In this document: positions 22,649 through 32,979 of the stretch, piece after piece | Position numbering within the stretch: position 1 is the stretch's first letter | Layout of the letters: each line of letters begins with the position of its first letter | Assembly: GCF_000208745.1 (NCBI RefSeq) | Contig: NC_030854.1 | Span: 18,717,371-18,781,370, forward strand | Direction: 5' to 3' | DNA: 64,000 nucleotides | Source of the DNA: Theobroma cacao | Lineage: Eukaryota > Streptophyta > Magnoliopsida > Malvales > Malvaceae | Made by a program: the position numbers and the translations under genes | The notes under the pieces: model-generated | What the model was told of the DNA's origin: nothing | Seen by the model: the letters and a program-made list of their open reading frames with translations, nothing else | Databases searched by the model: none

Positions 22649-25520
22649 TCATGTGCCTGGGTTGTCTGGAAATTGCACATGCCTTGGGTCATCGTCGTCG
22701 AGCCGTCGGCTGAGCAGATGATGTTTCTTCTTTTGTCGTTGGAGCTGCAAACGGAGTTCGGCAAATTTGTCTATTATGACCATAGCTCTTGCATTGTGAA
22801 CATTTACGTCGTCCGCTGCCTTCCCCAACTGATGGAATCCTTTTCCTCCTAGGTCTTTCCACTTGACTTCTCCAACTTGGTGGCAAAACGATAATTTGTT
22901 GAACGTCATGGGTGATATCCCACTCATTAAGATGCCCAACAGGGTGAATAGGAATCGCATATCCCTCCATCTAAGACCGAGTCTTGTAGTAGTCTGAGCA
23001 GAATTCAATGGTTGCACGTTTGCACTTACTGCCAAGGTAATGAAATCACGGTTGGTGAACAATGTAAAGATTCAATTCATCATGCATAAAATAACAAAAC
23101 ATGATTGTTCATAACTTATTGTCGCCATGGCATGCGTGTAGGGGAGTAGATTGGTTTGAAACTCACCACATGAACACGTATTGGTGGAGAGGTTGAGCAC
23201 TTTGTCCTTAGTCTCGCCCATAACTTGAAACTTCACCCGATCGATTGCTTGTATGGAAAAGTGACATTCTTCATTGAACCGTCTGTTCAACAGATCGGTA
23301 GCCCAATGGCTGAGGGGCGTGGTCAAATTCAATGCCTCATTGTGCCGATCATGGAACCAACGTTGAAACATGCCTCTGATGCACTCAATCAACACTATTA
23401 TTGGCATTTTTCTTGCATGCCTCAGGCAGGAGTTAATACACTCCACAATGTTATATGTCATTAGCTTATATCGCCTTACTAGTGACCATGCACGTGCCCA
23501 TCTCTCACGGCTTAATCTCATAAGGCTGTCATAAGTAGGTTTGCAAAGTTGTTTTAGCTGATTCATATGTCTATTAAAATCGGTGAGACTATAGCAATTG
23601 GTGGCCATGGTGAAAATCGAGGCAACATCTTTGCGCTTGAATCTGTTTGTAATGTTTTTCCCTAAGTGGTAATTGCATAAACCTTGATGAGCGTCCTTGT
23701 GCACTTTTTCAACTGTTTTCTTAATGCCAAGATGTTGATCAGAAATGAACATTGCATTTCAGGACAACCAATCGCACGACGTAATTGGTTAAGAAACCAC
23801 GACCCAAACTCTTCATCTTCAACATGGTCAATGCCAAATGCAAGTGGATATATCTGCTCATTCGCATCTTTGCATACCACCACAAACAGAATACCTTTGA
23901 ATCTACCTTTCAGATGTGTGGCATCGATAACGACTCGAATACATGACCCGAACACCTAGAAACGATATTTGAATCGTTGTTCCCCATCAGTAGCGACACA
24001 CGTGATAGTACCGGGATTTTCATGTTCCAACATATTGAAATACGAGGGGACGAGTTGGAATGACTTTTTCGATGGACCGAACACAAGACTCTTCGCATAC
24101 TCCTTCGCTTGCCAGGCCTTACCATATAGGCATTATAATCCCCACTTGCGATTCATCACTTCCATTATTTCCTTTGGTCTCAATGGGGTTACACAATTTC
24201 CTTGCACCCTAGTAGAGATAAGCTCACCAATTACCCTAGCGCTCCTAGTTCGATACCCACATTGCAAACCATCAACAATACACGTGTGTACCTTATAGAA
24301 CATCCAAAGTTGCCAATATTCTCCCTCAGGCAACTTTGTTGCACGCAAAGCAAACTTGCATGCCTTATCCTTACAACCAACCTCAAAACGAGCGTGACAT
24401 GACTTTTTAACTCTAACCTCAAAATGCTCTTTTAGTGCCAACATGCTCAAAGCTCGTTTCAATTCAGCCTTCGATGGAAACACTTTTTTGCGACATAAGT
24501 GGTTGTCCATTGATCTAGATTCCTCACTCCTAACTGTTTGGAAGGATATCATATCTAACCCTAGAATTATCCATTAATGAGATACCCCTGTATTTACCCT
24601 CTCTTGATCACTGTCATCAGGCGAACGAATGCCATTCTCAAGTGCGATGGCGTTCTCGTAAATATAGTCTACACCCTCAACATCTTCTAATTCAACGATT
24701 CTGCCATGGTCGTCCAACTTAACTTCTTCTAACACAATAGTTATGGTATGACCTGTACGACCATCTGCATGATTACAATCAAGAATGTCGATCTGCTCAA
24801 CCCTGTCATCCTCTAAATGATCTTCATGTTTGCCAACGTAATCATCTTCACAGTCATCACGCAACTTATCGTTCCGATCTACCGTGTCGTCCCCTTCAAT
24901 ATCATTTTCAATCGATCAGATGCATCGTCATCACTCGCAACCATCACACTGTTGTTTGCTAATGACAATGGACCTAATGCATTTCAAAGTGACAGTTGTG
25001 TTTGTTGCAAAGTACCAAGTATTTCATTTGATGCACATTCCGATCGAAATTGTGTAGACATCATTTGCAGACACCTCATGTGTGTGTCGGGCTGTTGAAA
25101 CTCATGAGGATACGTCAAACATGATTGCCATGGTTGTTTGTTAGGAAATGTATGGTGTGGTATGTCAAAATAATTAACATTTTGTTGTAGGTGATTACTA
25201 TGTTGGATACCGTGTTCATGTGGAATATCGTTTACATTTCTTGCCTTAACTGTCACAAACACAACAACTGCCCTCTCATCTTGCAGAATACTTGCTACAT
25301 CTTCATCATCCCTAGTAACTGCGTGCGAAACCCTTGCGGCATGGCTAAGCAATGCATGTAGCTCGATTTCATTATTATGTGAGTTGACCCCAACAACCTC
25401 TTCAACCAACTTCATTAGGCCCGAAAATGATAAATCACTCCCAACACCCCTCACTCGTGTCTCACCACCCTTGTAAGTGTCATCGACCCAATGACCACCA
25501 TATGTAATCATAAGCTTCAC
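22649..25520 (-). pseudogene. MuDR-type MULE transposase, broken
   Basis: Minus-strand pieces in order: a PB1-like N-terminus from ATG 25,520 (MKLMITYGGHWVD) to about 24,984; an acidic linker 24,864-24,574; the MuDR DNA-binding domain 24,552-24,133, with KVFPSKAELKRAL and a Cys/His set (C-x4-C..HTC); and the MULE catalytic domain from about 24,090, with VIDATHLKG (first Asp), MFISDQHLGI (second Asp), C-x2-H-L-x-K-N and a later NIVECINS (candidate Glu). A SWIM finger follows near 23,165 (CSCGEFQ..LPYTHAMA, where tyrosine replaces the third cysteine), then a C-terminal zinc knuckle CSQCKSYGHNRQIC near 22,790. Damage: TAG at about 23,956, a frameshift at about 23,750, and another near 23,060. 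It would cut and paste the MULE; this copy cannot. Confidence 0.85.
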
Positions 25521-25599
25521 ATTTGGTAGGCCGCTAAAATTTAACAGAAAATAAATGTCACAATTAGTTAATTTATCAAAAATTGCCCCTCAATGCATA

Positions 25600-26330
25600 G
25601 AAACCACTTACACAATGCCTAAGTCACATTTGGCCGGTCGCAAAAATTTAACAGAAATTTAGTGTCGCAATGTTTAATACACATTCATGCAATGCCTAAT
25701 AACTAGTGAACAAACGTCCCAAAACAAGAGGCAAATTGCACAAGTCACGCGCCACCACTCTCGCAATACATAACAATAGGTCACGCAATATATAAAAATC
25801 AGTCACGCAATGCCTAAAAAACTACTGAACAAAAACCTCAAAACAACACATGAATTACACAAGTCACGCGCCACCACTCTCGCAATACATAACAACAAGT
25901 AACGCAATATATAAAAACCAGTCACGCAATGCCTAAAAAAGTACTGAACAAAAGCCTCAAAACAACACATGAATTGCATAAGTCAGTCACGCACTGCTAG
26001 GCTCGCAACACCTAAGAATAAGTCACTCAATGAATAATAAGCCTCAAAACAAGAGGTGAATTGCACAAGTCACGCACCACCAGTCTCGCAATACCTAATA
26101 ATAAGTCAATCGATGCCTAATATCCATTCACGTTATGCCAACTTAAACAGTCATGCACTGGCCCAATGTCAAGCAATATATAACAACACGTCACCATAGG
26201 TACTCTATTCCATATACATACAAACTACTCATGTAATGTCTCAACAGTAGATATGCATTGCACAATTGACGCACCGCGTATAACCCACTCTCCCAATACT
26301 TAAAAATAGGTCACGCACTGCCTAACATTC
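25600..26330 (-). repeat. Right subterminal array of AGTCACGCAATGCC words
   Basis: Words such as AGTCACGCAATGCCTAA, TCGCAATACATAACA and AAGTCACGCGCCACCACTC recur about every 30-45 bp. A 120-bp block around 25,735-25,850 is nearly duplicated at 25,855-25,975. These are the reverse complements of the left-array words (GCGTGACT). Confidence 0.8.
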
Positions 26331-26477
26331 ACTTATGAAGTTATTCAGCATAATATAACTTAAACGAAGAAAACAACTCAAGAAAATATGTGCTCAATGA
26401 AAATAAAAATTTCTATAAATTTTATTAAAATTTTTAAAAAAAGACCCCCTCGAAAATACAAGAAGATGATACAAAAA

Positions 26478-26497
26478 AAATGAACTGTAGTTCATTT
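26478..26497. terminator. Perfect 9-bp hairpin at the stop of the small ORF
   Basis: AAATGAACT (26,478-26,486), loop GT, AGTTCATTT (26,489-26,497). It spans the stop codon of the minus-strand small ORF. On the minus strand a T-run follows it, in the manner of a 3' processing or stability hairpin; that function is inference. Confidence 0.5.
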
Positions 26498-26710
26498 CTT
26501 CCTAAGTTCATCTACTTTGAACTTTATCGTAGCGAGAATCTTTTCGTTGCTCAAGATGGCAGCCTTTAGGTCAAAAGTCCTTTGCATCAGGTTGTCGATG
26601 AGGGCGTGCATCTCTTGGTGGAATATCTGCAGCTGCTCCCTCAAAGGCACCTCCTTCTCTTTGGAGGCTGCTTCTTCCCTGTTCTCGACTCTTGGATCTC
26701 TGGAGGTCAT
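26492..26710 (-). CDS. 72-aa accessory protein of the MULE, unknown function
   Basis: The ORF runs intact from ATG 26,710 to TGA 26,492. The protein starts MTSRDPRVENREEAASKEK and is highly charged. Residues 25-72 have regular hydrophobic spacing (L-Q-I-F, M-H-A-L-I-D-N-L-M, L-K-A-A-I-L, I-L-A-T-I-K-F-K-V) and end in LRKK, so a helical or coiled-coil oligomer is likely. There is no signal peptide or zinc motif. A TATAAATA box lies 64 bp upstream of the start on the same strand. It sits between the two right-hand word arrays, outside the transposase gene. It is the only undamaged ORF that I find in the MULE. I do not recognise a family. Chance ORF remains possible at this length. Confidence 0.45.
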   Translation of the reverse strand: MTSRDPRVENREEAASKEKEVPLREQLQIFHQEMHALIDNLMQRTFDLKAAILSNEKILATIKFKVDELRKK

Positions 26711-26773
26711 TTTTCAATTATTTGAGATTGATTAAGATAATTAAATTTGATTCAAATGGTTAATGGTTCCATT

Positions 26774-26781
26774 TATTTATA
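26774..26781 (-). promoter_or_regulatory. TATA box for the small MULE ORF
   Basis: TATAAATA on the minus strand, 64 bp before the ATG at 26,710, a usual plant distance for a short leader. Confidence 0.5.
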
Positions 26782-26822
26782 GTCATGAATGTTGACTCTT
26801 CGTTTTCTACACCCATATAAGT

Positions 26823-27345
26823 GCAATGAAGGGGGGCTGAATTGGTTATTACGTACCTGTTCAGCCTGGCGTTTCATCTTATCTACCTCTTAAAAGCAAA
26901 AGCCAAGCCAAACATCATTTTTCAAGAAATTCTTAATAAAAAGTAGCTTAAAGGTTTTCTCTCTTTTTCACTAATCAAAAGGATTTTAATGTTACCTCTT
27001 TTCTCTTTTCCAAGAAATTCATTATCGTTTCCTCTTTTTTTTTTTTTTTTAATTTAAGCATCATGGTGCGATTGCTTAGTAGACCAACCAAAATCTAATA
27101 CTATTGCTACTATACAAGTCTAAAATTATATCTAAACTTCAAGAATTACGTTATAGCTTATTAGGTTATTGAAGATGACACTCAATATCCTTTATGTTAA
27201 TTTTAATCGAAATTACAACTTATATAGTTTATTTTGTTAAACAGTTTACCAAACAGCTTTAGCCTATTTCTCTTCTAATTTTACACAATTTGTTATTAAG
27301 GGGGCTGAATCAGTAGATAATCACCTTCAGCGTTAGGTAAATAAA
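26823..27345. mobile_element. hAT-like MITE nested in the MULE, tentative
   Basis: GGGGGCTGAAT...TTCAGC(C/G) occurs at both ends (about 26,829-26,875 and 27,300-27,340), each end being an imperfect palindrome of GCTGAA/TTCAGC. The interior contains CCAAACAGCTTTAG and AT-rich filler. GCTGAAT/ATTCAGC clusters are typical of non-autonomous hAT elements in plants. It splits the right-hand word arrays. Borders are approximate. Confidence 0.4.
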
Positions 27346-27600
27346 GTCACGCAATGCCTACAAACAGGTCACGCAATACTCAACAAATATTCAGTCACGT
27401 AATGTCTATCATGCAACGCTCAACAAATATTCAATCACGTAATGCCTATAAGCAAGTCACGCAATGCTCAACAAATATTCAGTCACGTAATATTCAGGCA
27501 CCTAATGCCAAATAAACAGGTTACGATTCCTAATATCCAGTCACACACCTTAACATCCAGTGACTCAATGCCAAACAAATATTCACACGTCGCTTATAAA
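27340..27600 (-). repeat. Outer right array of GTCACG(C/T)AATGCC words
   Basis: AGTCACGTAATGCCTA and CACGCAATGCTCAACAAATATTC recur at intervals of about 30-50 bp; the latter, 23 bp with its spacer, is almost identical three times (27,370-27,485). The orientation is the same as 25,600-26,330. Confidence 0.75.
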
Positions 27601-28017
27601 CTGATTGATTTTGCTAACCCCAGCTAGATTTAAGTTTCCAAACTCATATAATTTACCCATCAACTTTTTCGTTCTATGAATAGCCCTAAATAAACCCAAG
27701 AACCCATAACAAATACCTTAATGTCATCTATACACTTTTGGATCGTGAGAAAGTTGGTTGTTGATATAGACCTCGATAGTGTTGGAGAGTTGGACGGAGG
27801 GATAACTAAATCTAAATCAAGATTTAATTTTGGAATTTTAAGCTGAATGGCTGGAGAGCATAAAGAAAGAAACCAAGGCGTGCCTTCATTTGGATTAATT
27901 GGTTTAACGGATATTATTGTCAAGTCGTGCCAAAAATTGGCTAAAAACGGTTAAAATTATAGATACGGTCATTTTTAAAGTCACCTTACTATGAAGGTCA
28001 TTTCCCATAATTTTCAC
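27601..28017. repeat. Right terminal region of the MULE
   Basis: Unique sequence leads into the terminal repeat, whose last 36 bases align with the first 36 of the element in inverse orientation. No gene is seen; the minus ORF at 27,660-27,923 has no recognisable features. Confidence 0.6.
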
Positions 28018-28135
28018 TTTTGAAATCCTTTAATTTTGAGGTTTAATCGTGTTTTTAGTCAAAATTACTCCACTTATATTGAGTTTTAGACCTCTTTCAT
28101 CATTCTTACTTTAATTTTAATCCAAAACTCCTCAC

Positions 28136-29363
28136 ATGGCCTCCCGACCTAAATGCACTAAATACACAGCTTGCGGCCAACGGGGATGTTGACTAGGGTG
28201 ATGCCTCCACCTCCCAACCTCCACCACCAGTACCATGCGTCGACAAGCACTCCTTCAAGTGAAATTTCTCTCATTCTTCCTTAGAGCCCAAGTTTGAAAA
28301 GGATTACACCAAATGAGATGTCAAGCTGGGCAAGGTAATTGACTTTCATTATCTCGAGCAAATTAATTTTTCATATATTGATAACTTTCGAGAATTAAGT
28401 TGGCTTAGTTACCTGTCCATGAACCGTACATATTATGTTGATTTAGTTCAAGTATTTTATTTCAATGCGACCACTAAATTTCAGGATTATGAGGATAATG
28501 TACATGTAGAGCACAATGATAAGTTTGTTACTTTAGTAATGGGAAAATGAATTGTGGTAACTGAGCACACTTTAGACATTGTTTTAGGTTTTGATGTTCG
28601 TTAGGGAGATAAAGACTATGTCGAGGGCATACTCAATAATGAAATTTTGTCCACAGTCGATACTTACCCTCCTACCAGTGAAAAGGGTACAACTAGTGTC
28701 AAATGTTTATCATTCTATGATTTTATCCTTCATCTTATCCTGTCCCATACAATCCACCTGCACAACACCAACTATTCCACTATCAAGAGTAAGGATTTTT
28801 GGTTAGGATTTTTGGTTTATTTACCGTATTAAGTCTCAGCATCGTGTCAACTTGTCCAAATTCATCCTTGAAAACATGTTGAAAATCATAAACAAATATA
28901 GGAAAACGTTGCTTTATGGCATGGCCATTAGTGCTATCATTGATTCCATGGGCATCAATACTAAGTGTGATCCACTTAAACAATATGCCATGCACACCAA
29001 AATTAATGAGCATGCCATAAACAATCTAGGTTTTGTACCTATCAACAACACTTGGGTATGTAAAAAAACTATCCATGACTTTGAAATAGTTGGGGATGAA
29101 AGGAATGATGGCACCTATGCTAAGCCTACTATAGCTCTGGTACTAGTCTAAGTGTAATTCCCAATGCTGCCCTTAGTTACCTACCTATGTCTACTACTTT
29201 TGACTCCAAGCAAGCCTTGACTCGATTGTTATCATTTGTGGAATCTATGGATGCTCATATGGTTAGTAGGTTTGATGCTTTGGAGGCTCAGAATCACAAT
29301 TTACTACAATGCTAGTAGTTTTTGGATGAGCAATTCCGTGCCCATTTTCCACCTCCACCTTGA
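28136..29363 (+). pseudogene. Third ORF of the split copia element
   Basis: It starts MASRPKCTKYT and ends in a Phe/Pro-rich tail at 29,361. Landmarks match the copies at 20,356 (+) and 18,780 (-): NYSTIKSKDFW, a LLYGMAISAIID-like block near 28,910, a variable linker, LTRLLSFVESMD near 29,218 and LEAQNHNLL. Stops and frame changes (28,196, 28,547, 28,800s, 29,313) mark decay. By position it is the extra ORF between pol and the 3' LTR of a Sirevirus-like element. It shows no transmembrane or signal features in the pieces I can read, so env-like describes position only. Function unknown. Confidence 0.6.
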
Positions 29364-29925
29364 CTCTTTCATAGAGGACATTGCTTCATTTCAACATTAC
29401 CTCACCTTTCGGAGTGGATGGCAGCATTATCATTCACATACAATTTTCATCATGGTTGTCTTTTGTAGTTGTTATCCATCAGTTGTGTTAGTCTTGAAAC
29501 CTTTTAATTTTTTTGCACTATATTGGATGGTAGTTGGCTATTGATTTTGGCATTATTGTTGGTCTATTTTACATTTTTTGTTGGATTCTGTTTTCGAGCT
29601 TAGTTTTCTTGCTAATGGTCATACTATATTCTTGTTGCAATTATTCATTATTATTACTACTTTGTCATTTTTGCATTTTTTTGTTATTCCCCTACCATTT
29701 GTTTCTTGAGCATTGGTGTGATTTTAACATTACCTTGACATGACTTTTCCTTAACCTACGCTTTCAAATCTATTCTAATTCCCTTTTCCATGCCTAACTT
29801 TCTTTTTGATATAACAAAAAGAGGGAGAATGGTTTTAATGAGCAATTTGCACATTAAATCAAGTTTTTGTTAAGAAGGCCAAATCACTTTAATACTAAAA
29901 AAAAATTCTTAAAAGGCCTTAAATT
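29364..29925 (+). other. T-rich copia 3' region
   Basis: Very T-rich sequence between the third ORF and the polypurine tracts. The small ORFs here (29,236-29,743) are Phe/Leu-rich by base composition and not credible genes. Confidence 0.5.
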
Positions 29926-30077
29926 GAGGGGGAGCATAGATTGAGGGGGAGGACTCAAAATTGAAGGATAATTTAAAAATTACACATAATTTTCAAAGTC
30001 TTCAAATTCAAGAGAGTCTATTTAAAAAAGTTTCAACAAATTTTACTTATTGTTTTATTTTATAGACAAAGGGGGGA
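29926..30077 (+). promoter_or_regulatory. Multiple polypurine tracts
   Basis: GAGGGGGAG at 29,926-29,934, GAGGGGGAGG at 29,943-29,952, and ACAAAGGGGGGAT directly before the 3' LTR. The last primes plus-strand DNA synthesis; repeated tracts are a known Sirevirus hallmark. Confidence 0.8.
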
Positions 30078-30078
30078 T

Positions 30079-31399
30079 TGTTTGATTTAAAGTTTTCAAA
30101 TTGATCCCATGTTTTGAAATGATAAAAGAAAATGATCAAAATTTCATCTAAGTTTTGAAAAATCAAGCCTAAACATTCCTTAAAACTTTCAAATGAGTTT
30201 GAAAAGAAGAATAATAAAAAAGGGCTTTAAAAAATGGTCCAAATCTATTGATACATGTTCATCATGTATTAATACATTCGGACAAGTATCGATAGAAATT
30301 GAAATTTATCGATACATTTTCTTGAGAAAAGTCAAAATTCGTAAAATTAAACTCAATCTATCGATACATTTTTAAAATATATCGATAGAAATTCAACAAA
30401 ATGCTCAGTGTCTTAAAAGTATCGATACATTTGTTAACGTATCGATGCACTTTCAACAGAATGCTCACTATCTCAAAAGTATCGATACATTAACAAATGT
30501 ATTGATACATTCTCAACAAAATGGTCAAACCTTTGTAGCCAAGGCCAAAAGTATCAATACATCCGAAAGTGTATTGATAGATTTTCGCGAGAATTCAAAA
30601 ATAAAAACAATAATGTATCGATACATCCACACATATATCAATACAATATGATCGTTGGAGCCTAGAATGAGGAGAAAACGACTATTTTCACATTTAATGC
30701 ATCTACAACTACCCTTGAAGCTTTAACAACTATAAATACAAACTCTCACCATATTTATGAAGGTTGGAAAACCTTGAAGCACAATTCCAAGAGAAAAATT
30801 CAACTCAAATTATCAATACTCTTTGTTCACCTCTTCTAGCATTTAAGTCTTCTATTATATCATTTATTCAGCTTTTATTACCTATGTTCTTCCTCACTAA
30901 ACATTGAACTTAATTTGCTATTCAACTTTTAAGAGGCATTCTAGCTGCAATTATCTCTTTTATTGTATTCCATTGAGTGGTTATGCTTGAACTGATTGAA
31001 AAGTTAGTGTTTGAGTGATTATTCTTAACCAAGATATAAGGTAGAGTGGTTGTGCCTAAACCATAAAAGGCATTGTGCTTGATTCACAAAAGACACTGTA
31101 TTGAACTTTATTTCAATAGTGACTTTTAAATTTCTTAGTAAAATTAAGGGAAATGACATAGGCAAGGAGGCTGAACCTCTATAACATTCTTGTGTTGTTC
31201 AATCTCTTCAATCTTTTCAATTTCTTCCAAATTGATTTTGTGTTAATTAATCTCTCTTTACAAAACTTTATTGTCTTGATTTAATTCAAAAAAGATCTTA
31301 CTCAAGAAAATCTTAAAACTTTTAAATTGAAAGGATTTATTTTATAGATTTCAATTCACCCTTCTTAAAATTATTCACATTGAGCTTATTGTACTAACA
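30079..31399 (+). repeat. 3' LTR of the copia element
   Basis: It starts TGTTTGATTT after the polypurine tract and ends GTACTAACA. It is homologous to 3,379-4,764 throughout, including a TATCGATA array (about 30,240-30,650) with fewer units than the 5' copy. Followed by CATAA. Confidence 0.85.
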
Positions 31400-31799
31400 C
31401 ATAACAACATAAAATCTGTTATTAATCCAGTCAATGACAAGTCAATTTGGTTAAACACCATGTCAACACACTTAACAACAGTTTTGTAACGGTGTTAGAA
31501 TTTGTTGTGAAAAGTTAAAAATGTTAAAAGATGACACAATGTTGAATAATAAAAATTGATAATTTTTTAATTTAAATAAATTATTGTTAAGATGTACCAA
31601 CATTAAATTATTAGGAAGGTTAATATTAAAACTTTATACAAAAATAAAATTCTTAAATATTAACAAAAAATTAAAACTCATCATACTAGAAAACAAATAG
31701 TTACGTTCTCGCTATATTTTCACTTTAAGTTGAAAATATCTCAATAAGTAAAGAGATAATCTTAGATAAAGAAAACATGGAGGAACATTTGGTTGTTTC

Positions 31800-32655
31800 A
31801 TGTTCGGAAAATGTAGAGTCCATTTGTTTTGCAGTAAAATATTTTTTGAAAAACGTTTTCAAAACTTATGCTTGTTTGAAAGACAAAAAATTAATTCTAG
31901 ATATAAAATATTTTACAAGTCAATATAGTTAATCACAGAAAATGTCTTATGCCCTTAAAAGGCATAAGATATTTTTCAGAAAACAACAAAAATACTTTTA
32001 TATTAAGTTTATGAGTATAAGGTTGATGAATATTAATATTTAATTTAAAATATTAAAAATAAAATATTAATATTTAACTTTAAAAAATTAATTTAAAATA
32101 TTAATATTTAAACTATATCAATTATTAATATTTTAAAAAATATTTTTAATGAAATCATTCAATACAATTAAATTTTTATTTATAAATAGAATAAATCTTA
32201 CTAATAATTAAAATGAAAAATATTTAAATGATTATCATTTGATGAATACGCATTTATAATAGGTTTAAATCTTGCTAATAATTAAAATAAAAAATATTTT
32301 AATGATCATTATTTGATGAATACACATTTATAATAGGTTTAAATCTTACTAATAATTACAACAACAAATATTTCAATGATCGTCATTTATGAATACATAT
32401 TTATAAGTATAGGTTTTGGATATTTTACAAAATTGATGAATATTTATATTTTTATAGTTATGATAAAAAGTGATAAGATGAAAAATTTTTGAANTATTTT
32501 AATACCTAAATGACTCCATCATAATAAAAAATATTTTTTATAAAATAATCCAAACAACAAAAAATAGTTTTGATAATTAATATACAAAAAAAAAATTTCT
32601 TTCAACAAATGATTTCGGTTACCAAACAAACGCATAATGCCAAAGTCATTTCTAA
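31800..32655. mobile_element. AT-rich MITE, tentative
   Basis: The left end reads CCATTTGTTTTGCAG with GAAAAACGTTTTC near 31,850. The right end has ACCAAACAAACGCAT near 32,622. Together these give an imperfect inverted pair of the hAT-MITE style. It contains a 74-bp tandem repeat (about 32,224-32,400, 2.5 copies with GATGAATAC). One ambiguous base (n) is at 32,494. Confidence 0.4.
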
Positions 32656-32691
32656 AAAAAACTACTTGAAAGCAGCCGAAACAATAAAATT

Positions 32692-32698
32692 AAAAAAA

Positions 32699-32764
<66 letters not shown>

Positions 32765-32775
32765 AAATAAAAAAC
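32692..32775 (+). repeat. Long poly(A) tract
   Basis: Over 60 consecutive A residues, preceded by AATAAAATT. It may be the tail of a retroposed sequence or simple slippage. Its length in the assembly should not be trusted. Confidence 0.85.
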
Positions 32776-32979
32776 AAAGGAGTAGTCTTTTATCCGGTGA
32801 CAGTGAGCGTACGAGTTCAAGTAACGTCCGAAGAGGCACGTCCAAAGGAGCAAATGGGAGCCAGCGCGTGGCATCACTTTTGAGGGTTGGGTCCGCCCAC
32901 TTTTAGTTTTAACGGAATTACAATGCTGCAATTTCATAAAATAAAAATGCACAAGAAAATTAAAAAAAGAAAAGCAAAT

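Larger units (their letters stand above)
10522..28017. mobile_element. 17.5-kb Mutator-like element with Ulp1-like gene
   Basis: Flanking 9-mers TTTTAAAAT (10,513-10,521) and TTTTGAAAT (28,018-28,026) match at 8 of 9, the classic Mutator target duplication. The first 36 bases (GAGAAATTTTTTC...) and the reverse complement of the last 36 (GTGAAAATTATGG...) align without gaps at roughly 60% and share CATAATTTTAA(C)-type words further in. Inside are a DUF1985/Ulp1-like gene on + and a MuDR-type transposase on -, converging, plus a small ORF, word arrays and later insertions. MULEs carrying Ulp1-like genes are known in plants (Kaonashi and VANDAL groups). It sits inside the copia element, so it inserted later. 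Confidence 0.8.
3379..31399 (+). mobile_element. Sirevirus-like Ty1/copia element, split by a nested MULE
   Basis: I read one old retrotransposon with 5' LTR, primer site, gag, pol, third ORF, polypurine tracts and 3' LTR. The 5-mers outside the LTRs (CATAT at 3,374-3,378; CATAA at 31,400-31,404) match at 4 of 5, as expected for a decayed target duplication. Removing the 17.5-kb MULE leaves about 10.5 kb, in the Sirevirus size range. Sirevirus-type evidence: copia gene order, an extra ORF after RNase H, and several GGGGGAG polypurine tracts before the 3' LTR. All genes carry stops or frameshifts, so the element is dead. Confidence 0.8.

Noticed and set aside
32494..32494. Ambiguous base n
   Set aside because: An assembly artefact in AT-rich DNA, with no effect on any gene call.
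32570..32770. ORF ending in a long polylysine tail
   Set aside because: It is translation of the poly(A) tract and has no recognisable start context or domain.
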